Shown here: positions 11,031 through 57,204 of the stretch, piece by piece
Layout: every line of letters begins with the position of its first letter
Position numbering within the stretch: position 1 is the first letter of the stretch
The notes under the pieces: generated by a model
Database searches by the model: none
What the model was told of the DNA's origin: nothing
Seen by the model: the letters and a program-made list of their open reading frames with translations, nothing else
Source: Actinernus sp. WN-2022
Taxonomy: Eukaryota; Cnidaria; Anthozoa; Actiniaria; Actinernidae
Length of the DNA: 64,000 bases
Direction: 5' to 3'
Assembly: GCA_030867875.1 (NCBI GenBank)
Contig: JAOWCC010000577.1
Span: 2,558,660-2,622,659 of the forward strand
Made by a program: the position numbers and the translations under genes

Positions 11031-11323
11031 TAGCCTACCCTTCAGCAGCCATATTGTAATGTTACGTAACACACACACGAGATGTTCACTAGATGAGATT
11101 CGAAAGTCACAATAATTCCACACAGAAAGTGACAACTCGGCAAATTTGTCAACGACCACTCGCCTGAAGTGTATTTGAAGTGTATCCTCGGAAGGGTCTT
11201 GCAGAGAGTGCCTTGGAAGGAGTTCTGTGTAGATGGTTTTGTTGAACGGAATGGTGCTGATGTCCTTTCGTACGATCCGTGTAGCTGAATTTAGAAGCGT
11301 TGAATTTCTTCAGAAGTTTTGTT

Positions 11324-11341
11324 CAGACGTCGGGGTCACCA
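11324..11341 (-). promoter_or_regulatory. Primer-binding site of the gypsy element
   Basis: Immediately downstream of the 5' LTR in element sense the sequence begins TGGTGACCCCGACG, a tRNA-3'-end complement of the kind used by gypsy elements to prime minus-strand DNA. Which tRNA is used was not determined. Confidence 0.75.
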
Positions 11342-11555
11342 TGTTCTACTTGTGTTGTCTGAAGGGAATGCTCAGAGATCTTCTGATTAACTGTAAACTT
11401 TATTTCTAACTGGTAACAGTGTGAATCCAAACAACATGGCCGCTTCCAAACACCGGTGAGACCAATAGCGCGCGTAGGCCTGGTACCGAGTACCTTACAA
11501 ATCATACTACGAATCACGAATGTACCTAGCGTACGATCTTAATCTGAATAGAACG
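11342..11555 (-). repeat. 5' LTR of the gypsy element
   Basis: 214 bp, matching the LTR at 5238-5453 apart from small differences (for example a CC dinucleotide missing near 11364 and changes at the outer end). It is followed at 11556 by the ATTTG duplication. Confidence 0.93.
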
Positions 11556-12239
11556 ATTTGGTATTGAAATAATTTCGTCTTCAATTTCTTCTTTTGTTAT
11601 AGGATTAAAAAAGAATGAATCATTTTGTCTAATATTACTTAAATAGTCTAATGGATGTTTCTGTGAATTAGGAACCTGATTTGCTAATTTCTTTCCAATA
11701 GTTGAACAATATTTGTTCATTATGTTTGGTAATTTAGAAGATCGTTTATAACGGATGAATTATTTTGGTGATCTTTTAGAGCAGAAATATAGGCCTCCAA
11801 TTTTTCTTGGCAATATTAATGAGACTGTTTATTCCTTTCCAAGTTTTCTTTATATTATTCATATTATTTTCGAAATAAGAATTAAAATAAATCTTTTTAC
11901 TAATCGGCGTAAGCCGTTCAGATAGCTTATTTCGATAATACTTATATAGTTCTCTATCCCCATGTAAAAATAGTTTATTTTTGATTTTGATAGATTTTCT
12001 TATACCATACGTTATCCAGGGTTTATTGAATTGTTTACATAAAGTTTATGACGAGAAAGTGGTTTAAAAGGTGCAAATTTATTACGGTAACAACAGCTGT
12101 GTTTAGTTTCCTATAAAAGGACGAGAATATATGATTTATATCACTGGAATTATCTAAATTGAAATCTATGTTCACAACAGCTTCATTGAATTTATCAGCG
12201 CGAAAATTTGAATAAACCCTTATTTTATTTTTCTTTACC
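11556..12239 (-). pseudogene. LINE-A, middle part
   Basis: Minus-strand translation shows LINE sequence between endonuclease and reverse transcriptase, including FNPITKEEIEDEIISIPNRS near 11526-11600 and YFNSYFENNMNNIKKTWKGI near 11790-11890. Several stops and shifts are present. It continues the piece at 3856-5237 across the gypsy insertion. Confidence 0.8.
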
Positions 12240-12243
12240 TTAA

Positions 12244-14224
12244 GGGTGCGTTTACCAATTGTTTTGGGCCGTTGCTAAGTAGAATTTAAAACGCCATAAA
12301 AAGCCAACAATTTGAGTAAAATAATTAATAAATCACTCAGGAACTCCTGGGAGACGGACCTTTTTATTTTGATGACGTCATCGTATGACGTCATTATTAC
12401 GTCATCAAGGCAGAAAAATTCAATCAACTCATGATTGCTTTGGGATAGTGCTTTCATATTTGCATTTATCATTGGTCTGGATTAGGCACAAAAGGTGTAG
12501 CATGCGTTTCACGATATACCGAAAATTGATCGTTTTAGAATTTTTTCCCGTGAATTTTAACAGTAAGATGGTCATAACTTCCGTGTTTTTATTTTTTTCG
12601 CTAAACCCATGCTTGGCTCTGTGCAATGCGACTTCAGGACAATTTTTATGTGAAAAAGGATTGACTTTTCTTTGTTTCACGAAGTCAGTTTCATTTTTTG
12701 TGAAACCGGAAGTATGATATTGTTACCAGGGCCCACGGGGCGGTCCACGGGGCACGGCCGCGTTCGGGTGGTTACAAAGCAATTATCTTTACATACATGG
12801 ATGGAATTTGCGAGGGCAAAGCTAAAGGCATTGGACAAGAAAATGAAATCAGTGAAATTGAAACAGAGCTGCATTATCAGACATCTAATTCCAGTGGTTT
12901 ATTCACGCAAAGAAGTCGATTTGCACCATAATCAGTCACATGTCTAACCGCCTTCCGGTTGTAATAAGCGCCGGTCTGTCGAGCGGGAGCCTTTACATAA
13001 TACAGTAAACGGTTAGACCTTCACGTCTTCTCGGATAAGAACGTATAAAAATCGTAGGACTAGTGACGTGTACCCAATTAGCTGCAAAGCTAAATACATT
13101 GACACTAAAATAAAGTCACTCACTTTTATACTTTACGTCGCGTCGAGGAGAAACAACCCGATTCAACTTACGGTAAGCTTACATCAAAATCTGACTCAGT
13201 TTTCTATCCTATAGCAATCAAAAACACTGCTAAATATGCCAATTCTAGAGGAATATCTTGCTATAATGTGTAATATCATTCGCACATGTTCGTAATCCTT
13301 ATAATATTCTCCATTGATCAATAAAGAAATAATTACAAAATTCGGCAAGTAGGTTTTAGGCTTTGTTCGCCCTAAAGGAATGGTCGCAAGTTAATAGGAA
13401 CTTTCCATCGTCCGTTTCCGTATTTATGTTTAACTTCCGCATTTTTCACAGACATTTCCGGCCTTAGAAATAGTTGACGAATTGTTCAATCAAGCAACCG
13501 TGAACGACAATCTACGTTCTACGTTCAGTATCGGTCTTTGCTTCTTTAGTTAGAAATAGTGTCCAGGGTATCAGAACACTCTGGTATCAGAATATATGAA
13601 AACGTTTTGGTCATTATTCACCGATTACTTCCAGTCAAGCCCCTAGCTATAGTATCGTGACGAGCCGCCGTAAAAATGGAGTTGATTTCTCTTTCGTTGG
13701 CACTCTATTTTTCTTCGCTACTTTCTTGTGAAAGTGGCTCAAAACCAAACTCTTAGAAGACTCCTCTCACGTGTAGCTGCTCACTTGTAAGTACATTCTG
13801 ACTCCCCTCGTTATCAACAAGCTCTTTCCGAGCACTTTCCAAACTTTCTTTGTCGAAATCCGAACGAAAATTAGTTTGCACTTGACACTCGAATTCCACG
13901 TACTGACATCGGAATTTTCCCTCGTCCAGCGACCCTCCGCAGCTAGAATGGTTTTCTCGGTTTTATCGCTCTTTTTAGGCATTATATTAAGTAAACTTGA
14001 AGCATGGAAAATAAAATAAAAAACGGGTTCAAGTAGCAAAAACAACTTCATTGTAACTTTTACGAAATGTAAACAAAACTGAAGGAGTGGAGCATTGCAA
14101 AGCGCGCGCGTTGCTTTTTCACTAAATCGGAAGTAAGTTTTTTTCCGCCATTGCATGAGCACGCGCACGCGCCGACCCTTCATAGCAACGTCGCTGCTTA
14201 GCGACGAAATTGGTAAACGCACCC
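12244..14224. mobile_element. TTAA-flanked non-autonomous DNA transposon 2
   Basis: Termini GGGTGCGTTTACCAATT (12244) and its inverse ending at 14224 form a 17-bp inverted repeat, flanked by TTAA at 12240-12243 and 14225-14228. The 1.98 kb interior has no recognisable transposase; a SINE-like fragment sits at 12955-13130. It interrupts LINE-A. The piggyBac-like assignment rests on the TTAA target. Confidence 0.82.
12955..13130 (+). repeat. SINE family 1 fragment
   Basis: Contains GCGCCGGTCTGTCGAGCGGGAG and, after a gap, GGTTAGACCTTCACGTCTTC with TCGGATAAG. The same blocks occur at 48390-49140 and partly at 20640-20760. The head resembles a tRNA-derived promoter region in the other copies. 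Confidence 0.6.
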
Positions 14225-14228
14225 TTAA

Positions 14229-14775
14229 TCTTTTCCTTCGCTGAAGAAGTTATACAGAACTGAGAACATTACTACTGAAGATGACGTACTTCACCAGGAT
14301 GATTAATGAAAATGTTGTCAACAAGTGTGGCAGAGTTTTGATACACTCTTGTAGGTTTATCGATTGTTGGAATGAAATAACAACTCTGTAGTGAGATTAG
14401 AAAGTCATGGAAAAAATTACATGTTTCACATTTCAGGAGATCAATATTAAAATCTCAAAGGATATAAACTGACTTATCATTTGAATTGAGTTTTTCCAGG
14501 GTTTCGTCAAAATAAGCCAGGAATGAATCAGGTGAATTATGTTGTCTGTACATGACTCCACATATAATATTATTTTTGTTAACTAAGTGAATTTCGATCC
14601 ATTGTGCTTGAAAAGACTGATTGCATGGAGGTTTTTTCTACCACAGAATAATTTAGATTCTGATATACATCCCCACCGCTCCTGAAGCAAGAGGGGTGGG
14701 AACATATTCAAAGGAATACCCAGGGATAACCAGATTTAGAACTGGTGGTCGAGCATTTGTAATTTTAGTTTCTAT
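14229..14775 (-). pseudogene. LINE-A, endonuclease part
   Basis: On the minus strand near 14260-14440 the translation reads FIPTIDKPTRVY, NSATLVDNIF and INHPGEV, typical of the C-terminal part of the APE-type endonuclease of LINEs. It joins the 11556-12239 piece across TTAA element 2. LINE-A ends at about 14775, where plus-strand LINE-B begins. Confidence 0.75.
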
Positions 14776-15632
14776 TATGCACCTAACCAATCAACCAAAT
14801 CGCTCAAAACACTTTACGAGACTTATCAGCTGACTCAATTAATAACATAACACTCGGATAACTAGCTCATCGAGAACCCTAATTGATCATTACGTAACAA
14901 CGTCACCCGAAAAGATTGCCTTATCGGGTGTCATCCACACTGGAATGAGTGACTACAGTTTAATTTTTGGAGTCAGAAAGATAAATCCAGTAACGAAATC
15001 TCATGCTAAAGCTACATTAATCGAAGTTAGAAACATGAAAAAGTTTAGTCAACAACGATTTATTGAAGACCTTTCTAATCAACCCTGGGATGAAATTGTC
15101 CACGAAAAAGAGGTGGACTCGATGTGGTCCTCTTGGAAAACATTATTCCTGGAAGTCTTGGACAAGCATGCTCCCGATACAACACAAAAGACCAAGGTCC
15201 TTCAATATTCCGTGGTTGACTAAAGACATAAAGGAATTGATTCACACAAGAGACAGATACAAGCGCAAAGCAATTATATCAAAACAAAGTATCGATTGGA
15301 ATGAATACAAATCAGCCAGGAATAAGGTTAACATAGCGCTAAAAATAGCAAAGGCTAATTACTATCGTAATACAATAGCTTCGCAACAGCATAATCCGAA
15401 ACAAGCTTGGAAAACAATCAACAACTTACTCGGTCGCTCTTCAAGCCAAACCGTAGTTAATGAGCTAAAAATAAATGGCGTTAACATTAATTCGCGGGAG
15501 GAGATAGCTGAGGCCCGTAGTCTTGCGCAGACCATGGCCGATTCCAACGTCAACTTTGAAAGTCTTGTTAAGCCTTCTAAGTCCAAGTTTTCGAACTTTA
15601 AAACTGTCAGTAACGAGAAGGTGTTAAAGCTC
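14776..15632 (+). pseudogene. LINE-B, 5' part (endonuclease to pre-RT)
   Basis: Plus-strand frames show an endonuclease C-terminus (SGVIHTGMSDYSLIFGVRKI at about 14920-14980) followed by the linker before reverse transcriptase (IPWLTKDIKELIHTRDRYKR and NYYRNTIASQQHNPKQAWKT). At least two frameshifts, near 14850 and near 15200, break the frame. The reading frame stops being LINE exactly at the TTAA at 15633. Confidence 0.85.
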
Positions 15633-15636
15633 TTAA

Positions 15637-17154
15637 AGGGGCCGTCTCACCCACAGTGCTTAGCGTGCTTTTGTTATTGTTTATATCCGGGACTTTGACC
15701 CTTATTCACGGCGGGAAACTCACGAACTAAGCATATTCTTTATGTTGGTGACATGATAATTTTGATTTGAACATGGATGACCTTGATAAAACTAACAGTA
15801 CCTTACAAAGTGTTATACAGCAGTACTTGGCTGTACTATAACATTTACCGCTCACCCGTCGCTGCTATAAACAGAACACTCTCTCCAGGTAATACTAATA
15901 TTTATGAAAGCGAGAGATTTCTCTGGGATTTCTCTCCTCGGTTTTATTTTTACTTGCAGACACAGAGAGAGAGAAAGAGATCTCCTAGCAGGCAATCTCG
16001 TTGCTTGCAGTAGCAGAGAACCAGTTCAAGAGAGAACAGTGAACGAATTACAGCTCGATCGTTTCAATTGGAAATTATTATCACGGCGGCTCTGTTGTCA
16101 AATTTTGTGCGAGTCATAAACTTTGATCGATCATCTCGGCGAAATCACGGCGTGAAAGCCCTTCGAAACCAGAGAGAGACCTGTTTCCACAATTTAAATG
16201 CCGAAGCTCTCAATTTTTTTTTAGGAAATTGCTCAATTCTTTTCGGGTCGACCAAGCGGAGTTTCGTTGCCTATAATATTTTGTTCACTATAATATTTAC
16301 CGCTCACCCGTCGCTTCCAAACCCTGTCATCAGCACTATAAACCGAGAATAATAAATATGAAAAGAGAGGTTTCTCCCCTCGGTTTTATTTTTCCCTGCA
16401 GAGAGAGATCATCTGCTAGCAGTAAATCTCATTGCTGGTGCCAGAGAATCAGTTCAAGAGAGAACAGTGAACGAATAACAGCTCGCTAGAATAGGAAATT
16501 TTATCATGCAGCTCGACGGCTTTGTTTGTCAAATTTCGTGCGAGTGATCAACCCGGTGAATCCGAAAATCTCGGCAAAATCACTGTCTAATAGCCCGAAT
16601 TCCGCCCTTTGAAACCAGTGAGAGACCTGTTTCCACAAGTTAAACGCCAAAGCCCTGAAAATAATTTTAGCAAACTGTTCTTCAAGTGTAGTTTTGTTAC
16701 AAATTGTGGTCACGTAAGCCAGCCACGGTGTTCAAAAACCCAAGTCGGCTCAAAGATAGTAGATACTCGAACTAAGCGCTAATATATCTTTACATATAAA
16801 TATTAATGGTCAGAATAGCTTCTCCATGTTGTAGGTGGAAATCGTGGACACAAACGGACAATTGTTTCCTTTCGTTGAGGACGAACGAGACTGGCACCAT
16901 CAGAGAACTACGGCCACCTGAAATAAAACTAAAATTTGCATGACCAAATAATTTAAAACACTTAAATAAGAGGCTCAATAGGAAGAGCAATAAAAAAGGT
17001 TCAACCAAGTATGATTTTTTTGACGATAGCTGGAAGGATGGCAGAGATGTAGAGAAGATTAAAATCACTGCCATAAAAGTCTGGATTTCGATGGCATCGA
17101 AAATGGCCGCAATGCTATGTGAGCGTGCTAAGCACTGTGGGTGAGACGGCCCCT
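15637..17154. mobile_element. TTAA-flanked non-autonomous DNA transposon 3
   Basis: A 28-bp perfect inverted repeat begins AGGGGCCGTCTCACCC at 15637 and returns at 17154, with TTAA at 15633-15636 and 17155-17158. The element sits inside the LINE-B frame; without it and one TTAA the LINE frame is continuous, so the boundaries are certain. There is no transposase, and the interior is mostly a tandem duplication. Confidence 0.93.
15830..16720. repeat. Tandem duplication of about 445 bp inside TTAA element 3
   Basis: Two diverged copies (about 15830-16275 and 16280-16720) share the blocks TTACCGCTCACCCGTCGCT, GAGAGAACAGTGAACGAAT and GAGAGACCTGTTTCCACAA in the same order. No coding frame is conserved between them. 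Confidence 0.8.
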
Positions 17155-17158
17155 TTAA

Positions 17159-18810
17159 GTGGCCTATCCAGATCTAAAGCCAAAGGTGTTGATAAAATAT
17201 CTGGGAAAATATTGAAAGCTGCGGGTTCAGCTATTTCCCCGTCGCTTACTTTTGTATTTAATTATGCAATATCTACTGGTTGTTTTCCTTCTGATTGGAA
17301 AATAGCCAGAGTCATACCTCAGTATAAAAAAGGTGCTCGTAACTTGCCAGATAATTACAGACCGATCTCTATCCTGCCGGTTATCAGCAAGATCATGGAA
17401 AGAATTGTCTATGACCAGCTTTACGAGTACCTTTCTAGCAATAAATTAATTTCTAATCATCAATTTGGCTTTCGGAAGCTACACTCAACTGTTTCAGCCC
17501 TTCTTGACTGTACTAACAGCTGGTATGTTAATATGGATCGTAAAATGTTTAACTTGGTCGTATTTCTAGACCTAAATAAGACATTCGATACAGTAAATCA
17601 TAAAATACTCTTACGTAAATTGGAAATCCTTGGAATAACTGAAAATGCCTTAAATCTATTATTACAATCATATTTAACTGATCGTAAACAATTATGCCAG
17701 CTAAATGAGTCGGTATCCTCCGAAAGCCGGATAACTTGTGGAATCCCTCTCTTCTTCCTCGATCTACCGGAATGTCTAAAGCACTCAACATCTCGTATGT
17801 TTGCTGATGACACGAATTTAACAGTTTCGGGGGGATCGTTAGAGGAACTTGAGATGGCCATGAATAGTGACCTAAACTATGTAAAGGGGTGGCTCCTGGC
17901 AAACAAATTGAGTCTCAACGTAGCGAAAACTGAATTTCTGCTGATTGGATCCCACTTTAAACTTAGAAATCTTGTCAAACAGCCAAAGATTGAAATTGAA
18001 CAGGTCCAAATTGAACAGGTCTTAAATAGCAGGGTATTAGGTGTTGAGATTGATCAATATTTGGCCTGGGACAAACATGTTGGTCAAATTGCTAAAAAAG
18101 TGTCCTCAGGAATAGGAGCTCTACGCAGAGTGAGGGACTTTGTAGATAGAGATACCCTTGTTGATATTTACAATGCCCTTATTAACCCCCATTTCAATTA
18201 CTGTAGTGAGGTATGGGACACCCTAGGTCACGGATACTCCAAACGTTTGCAAATATTACAGAATAGATCTGCTCGGATAATATTGAATTTGAGAAACGAT
18301 GCTCCCCACCTTGAAGCATTAGATGCTCTAGGGTGGGAAACACTTGAAACTCAAAGGGCTAAAAATAAGGCGAAACAAATGTACAAAGTCATAAATGGTC
18401 AAGCCCCAATTTGTCTTATGGATCTGTTTAAACAGAAATCTGAGGTCACGGAATACAATCTTAGGGGCTCCAATTCCTCACTGCAGTTACCTTGACCCAA
18501 AACCGAAAGTATGAAAAAGAGTTTCTCGTACAGTGGGGCTAAAATATGGAACTCGCTCCATAATGAAATTAGGGACTCCAACTCATTCCCTTCTTTCAAG
18601 ACTAAAATTGCCGCTCACAAATACCAGCTATAAAAATATTTAGTCATTATTACGTAATATTCAAACATTTTATTTTTATCTATATTCATAATATATTTTA
18701 ATATTTTGTAAATTTTATATTTCTGTCACGCCCCTTGTGTAAATCAGCTGCTGTTGACAGGGCTAGCGTGCTTAAATAAAGTTATACTACTACTACTACT
18801 ACTACTAGTC
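17159..18810 (+). pseudogene. LINE-B, reverse transcriptase and 3' tail
   Basis: The frame resumes at 17159 with SRSKAKGVDKISGKIL, then NYRPISILPVISKIMER, motif A FLDLNKTFDTVNH and catalytic FADD in RMFADDTNLTV. The stretch that should carry PQGS before FADD is partly deleted (about 17740-17770). A stop at 18493-18495 precedes the usual C-terminal block (AKIWNSLHNEIRDSN, about 18537-18580). The 3' end is a (TAC)n-like tail at 18785-18808. Reverse transcriptase copies LINE RNA into DNA at the target; this copy is dead. Confidence 0.92.
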
Positions 18811-19796
18811 AAAGTACTAGTCAAAGTAAACATCCGCATCCATCCAGTTAGAAAGCATATGTTTAAGTTGGAAAAATGTTTAAAATAATTGGAAAACATC
18901 TTCGAAACTTCACAATTTGACTAATAATCAGTTCAGCATCAAGATCGGAATTGCAAATTCGTTCACACCAACTAAACATGTTTAATTAAACTGGGCCGGT
19001 TCATTCGGCTCACCTCTGTCGTAAATGTGTTTAGTTGCACAGGGTCAAAACTACCTTGAACTTATTTTTTTAGTTGAGAAATGTTAGTTTAAATATGGTT
19101 TAGCGCCCTGGAGCTTGTGGTGTAGGCAGGAGATTTTTTAACTTTGTTTAACTAAACAGCTTTTCAACATGTTTAAGCTTTGATGTGGACGGGGTATAAG
19201 CCACAATTTTGCCCAAGGGGGTGGGGCATTTACATTTATTTTGAAGAAAAATTTGCCCCGCAATTTGTCACGTTTTGCAAGCTATCCAGAACCAATCTCC
19301 ACCTATATCCTGGGGTGGGGGAGGGGGGCTCGGGGTTTACTTTGACTGGTGCATTACGTCAAAGTCAAAATTTAACTCATGCAATAAAACAATAAATGGG
19401 TCTCAAGACTTTCACGGTTAAGCTGCAAGCTCCTTACATATCATTGTTATGAATAACTGAGAAGCAAGATTCAATTTGAGAGTTTGATAAATCTTTGATA
19501 AAACAAGCCGAATAAAAATCAAGAAACTTACATTTATAATGACAACTGACCGGTTTATCACTGAAAAGCCATTTCGGAGTTGAGGAAGGGTCTGGGACCG
19601 AGTGTCAAAACTTTGAAAAAAAGTCTACCAAGATTACTAAGTTTGAGAATGTTTGGATAAATACGAAACGAATAGCAAACACTCAAGGTACGTTTATTGC
19701 AAAATGTTATTTCAGTACCTTTATTTTTTATTTTTACCACGATAAGAAATGAATACAAACTCGATCAATGAGAAGACAATGAAAACGGTGACTCTA
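18811..19796. other. Intergenic repeat-like sequence without genes
   Basis: Starts with GTCAAAGTAAAC (about 18828) and contains its inverse GTTTACTTTGAC near 19336, which suggests another MITE of about 0.5 kb, with many TGTTTAA-type motifs between. No exon or RNA gene seen. Confidence 0.45.
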
Positions 19797-19805
19797 GCGC
19801 GCTAT

Positions 19806-19953
19806 TAGCCTGTTCACAGGCCCTGGATACTTAAAAAAAAAAAATCTGACAAAACAAATGAGAAGACGAGAACTTCTTTCCGTCCGCCATTTTGTTTTCG
19901 CCACGTTTTATTTTCATCATTTTCCCCAGTATCTAGAGCCTGTGAACAGGCTA
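19806..19953. mobile_element. Foldback element, TAGCCTG family, 148 bp
   Basis: Termini TAGCCTGTTCACAGG and CCTGTGAACAGGCTA with an exact 9-bp flanking repeat GCGCGCTAT (19797-19805 and 19954-19962). Shares the terminal heptamer and duplication length with 3176-3343 and 62925-63228. It lies about 250 bp upstream of the LETM1 start codon. Confidence 0.85.
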
Positions 19954-19992
19954 GCGCGCTATTCACGTAATTTACCGTTGGACTAATCGTGA

Positions 19993-20007
19993 GCTTGGGC
20001 TGCCTGT
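19993..20007. repeat. Solo end of the ACAGGC/GCCTGT foldback family
   Basis: CTTGGGCTGCCTGT, identical to the terminus at 3545-3558, with no partner arm nearby. Confidence 0.5.
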
Positions 20008-20173
20008 GATTATATCAACCGTGATGGCTATAAACTTGGATCATGGGCACGAGGTTGATCCGCTGCCTCAAATACGATGGGCTCAGTTGCGCTTGCGCAC
20101 ATGTGTTGCCTGGATGACAAATGCATCATCGCACCGGTAAAACTTCTGAATTTATTCTGATTTTTTGGCCAAA

Positions 20174-20191
20174 ATGAAGATCATTCATTGA
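20174..20191 (+). promoter_or_regulatory. Possible upstream open reading frame of LETM1
   Basis: An ATG at 20174 in good context (AAAATGA) opens five codons and stops at 20191, 14 bases before the LETM1 ATG. If the transcript starts upstream, this could lower LETM1 translation. It is out of frame with the main start. Confidence 0.45.
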
Positions 20192-20205
20192 AGTATCGAC
20201 GTACT

Positions 20206-55097
<34,892 letters not shown>

Positions 55098-55328
55098 TGA
55101 GAACACCCAGTTAGCCGTGCTTGCTGTAGTGTTAATTGTCCTCCACTCCAAACCCACCTCCCCCTATGTTGAAGACTTGAATGTTGTTTGGAATCCATAC
55201 TCATTGAATACATATTGTGACAGAAAAATATGGTGGCATGTACATTTACCCACAACTCTCTGCGCGCGAAAATCTTTAAATCACAAACCAGTACAACCGA
55301 TGTTGTTAAAAAAAACTGAATTTCTCAC

Positions 55329-55822
55329 GAGACCTGAAACAACCATGGGGGCTGATCAGAGCCAGGTCGAGACCTGAAACAACCATGGGGGCTGATCAGA
55401 GCCAGGTCGAGACCTGAAACAACCACGGGGGCTGATCAGAGCCAGGTCGAGACCTGAAACAACCACGGGGGCTGATCAGAGCCAGGTCGAGACCTGAAAC
55501 AACCATGGGGGCTGATCAGAGCCAGGTCGAGACCTGAAACAACCATGGGGGCTGATCAGAGCCAGGTCGAGACCTGAAACAACCACGGGGGCTGATCAGA
55601 GCCAGGTCGAGACCTGAAACAACCATGGGGGCTGATCAGAGCCAGGTCGAGACCTGAAACAACCACGGGGGCTGATCAGAGCCAGGTCGAGACCTGAAAC
55701 AACCATGGGGGCTGATCAGAGCCAGGTCGAGACCTGAAACAACCCTAGATATTTGATTGATTGGCTGATCAGAGCCAGGTCGAGACCTGAAACAACCATG
55801 GGGGCTGATCAGAGCTAGGTCC
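55329..55822. repeat. 40-bp minisatellite, about 12 copies
   Basis: Units contain GAGACCTGAAACAACCATGG and GGGCTGATCAGAGCCAGGTC, with CATG or CACG alternating between copies. The next-to-last unit has a 13-bp change (about 55745-55762). Begins 230 bp after the LETM1 stop. Confidence 0.96.
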
Positions 55823-56030
55823 CGGCTGATCCACAGATGGAATTGGAATTTAGCGTGTTGGTTTTAGCGGAGGAAGGAAAACCGGAGAACCCGGAGAAAA
55901 ACCCTCGGAGCAAGGGCCTAGGGCGAGATACCAACAAACTCAACTCACATATGGCGCCGCATCCGGGAATCGAACCTGGGCCACAGAGGTGAGAGGCGAA
56001 GCGCTTAACCACTGCGCCACCCAGGCTCCT
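55823..56030 (-). repeat. SINE family 2 copy, minus strand
   Basis: Read on the minus strand: GTGGCGCAGTGGTTAAGCGC (A box), GGTTCGATTCCCGGATG (B box), TGAGTTGAGTTTGTTGGTAT, CCTTGCTCCGAGGGTTTTTC and AACACGCTAAATTCC. A well-preserved tRNA-derived SINE whose 3' end runs into the 40-bp minisatellite. Confidence 0.88.
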
Positions 56031-56109
56031 TCAATGACAGTACACTGACAGAGACTAGAGGATTTCTACGTGTTATTTTGACTGTGTTGGGGTCGCAAGG
56101 GATTGTGGA

Positions 56110-56390
56110 TCTGGTAGAGGCATGGGTGGCCGAGCAGTTAAAGTGCTAACCTGTCAGCGCGTCCGGGAATCGAACCCGAGCCACCTTGGAGTCATGTGCG
56201 AGTATTGTAGGTTTTTGTAGGTTCTCTCCCTTAGAGGGTTTTTCTCCGGGGTCTCCGGCAACAATTCCAATTCGATCTCACAATAGAGGGCCACCTTCAT
56301 TAACTTCGTGTTGTTTAATTTGTTATTGATTCCACGGGAAAACACCCGAGATACACAGGGAAAGATCACGGCTTTCACCTGTGCACCCCC
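56110..56390. repeat. Composite tRNA-like SINE fragments
   Basis: GTGGCCGAGCAGTTAAAGTG (Ser/Leu-like A box, plus strand, 56122-56155) joins a minus-strand B box (CGGGTTCGATTCCCGGACGC) and SINE body with GTTTTTCTCCGGGG at 56156-56270. Probably two SINE pieces fused. Confidence 0.6.
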
Positions 56391-56730
56391 TGAGGATTTT
56401 CAACACTAACAAGCCCAACCCCCACCCCTCTAAACAATCTAGGGTTTGAGAGATGTGAGCTCCCTGAAAGGGGGAGGGGAAGAATTAAATACACTCTACT
56501 ATACACATTTCACTGCCTGTTGGTGTGTAATTAGCATAACACCAAGCCAGCGACTGTCGGCAAACTGGCCTAGACAAAAACAACCTAGAAATTATGTTGC
56601 AGCGTTTTGGTTTTCTTGATGTTAATCGATACCTTGGTCATACTAAAACGATTCGATTTCTCGCTGTTGGTTTCTGTCGACTTTGATAGTTGACTTGGGC
56701 TATGACGCATTGCCCCGCCAACTGTTTATT

Positions 56731-56994
56731 GCCGTTTTCGTTGAAGTGCGACCCTGAAAGTGTTTCAAGTCTCGTTTGAAAAATTGCATTTAGCCGACCG
56801 TCTATCAAATGTAAGTGTTGGCGCAGGGGCGTAGCCAGGGTCCCGTATAGGCACGAGCAACCGAGCGAGCCATCTAGGGAGGTCATGAACTGCATGAACT
56901 TGGATTTTTGTGTGTAAGCACTAACGGTTGGCTACATGCAATTTTCCAAACTAGACTTGAAACTTTCAGGGTCGCACTACAACGAAAATGGTAA
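56731..56994. mobile_element. MITE with CCCTGAAAGTTTCAAG-type ends
   Basis: Arms with TTTTCGTTG, AGTGCGACCCTGAAAG near 56735 and inverted near 56990. An inner CAGGGGCGTAGCCAGG (about 56825) resembles a hAT terminus, suggesting a nested fragment. Same family as 24086-26276. Confidence 0.7.
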
Positions 56995-57027
56995 CAATTA
57001 GAATGCGAGCTCGTGGTTTCTATTATA

Positions 57028-57160
57028 CAAATAGACTGTGTCCGTCGAGGAACTATCGGCTGATAGTTGCCCGCGGAAATTTGATGTTCTTAAAACAAAT
57101 ATAAGCTAGTTTTAGAACATCAAATTTCCAAGGGAAACTATCAGTCAGACAGTCTATTTG
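57028..57160. mobile_element. 133-bp foldback element
   Basis: Ends CAAATAGACTGT and ACAGTCTATTTG, with inner arms GGAAATTTGATGTTCT inverted around AAATATAAGC. Confidence 0.78.
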
Positions 57161-57204
57161 CGTTATTGTTCAACACAAAATTGTCTTTCGTGCTCAGCGG
57201 GCAC

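Larger units (their letters stand above)
5238..11555 (-). mobile_element. Ty3/gypsy LTR retrotransposon (minus strand), with internal insertions
   Basis: Two LTRs (5238-5453 and 11342-11555) start TG in element sense and are about 95 percent alike by eye. The element is flanked by a 5-bp duplication ATTTG (5233-5237 and 11556-11560). Next to the 5' LTR is a primer-binding site, and next to the 3' LTR a purine-rich tract. Reverse transcriptase/RNase H and integrase regions are present. No gag or protease is recognisable; that interval is occupied by an 853-bp foldback and a separate LINE. The element interrupts LINE-A. Frame breaks make this copy defective. Confidence 0.93.

Noticed and set aside
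13767..14222. 151-codon minus-strand frame in TTAA element 2 as a transposase
   Set aside because: It shows no DDE or other transposase motif and runs into the terminal inverted repeat; I treat it as chance.
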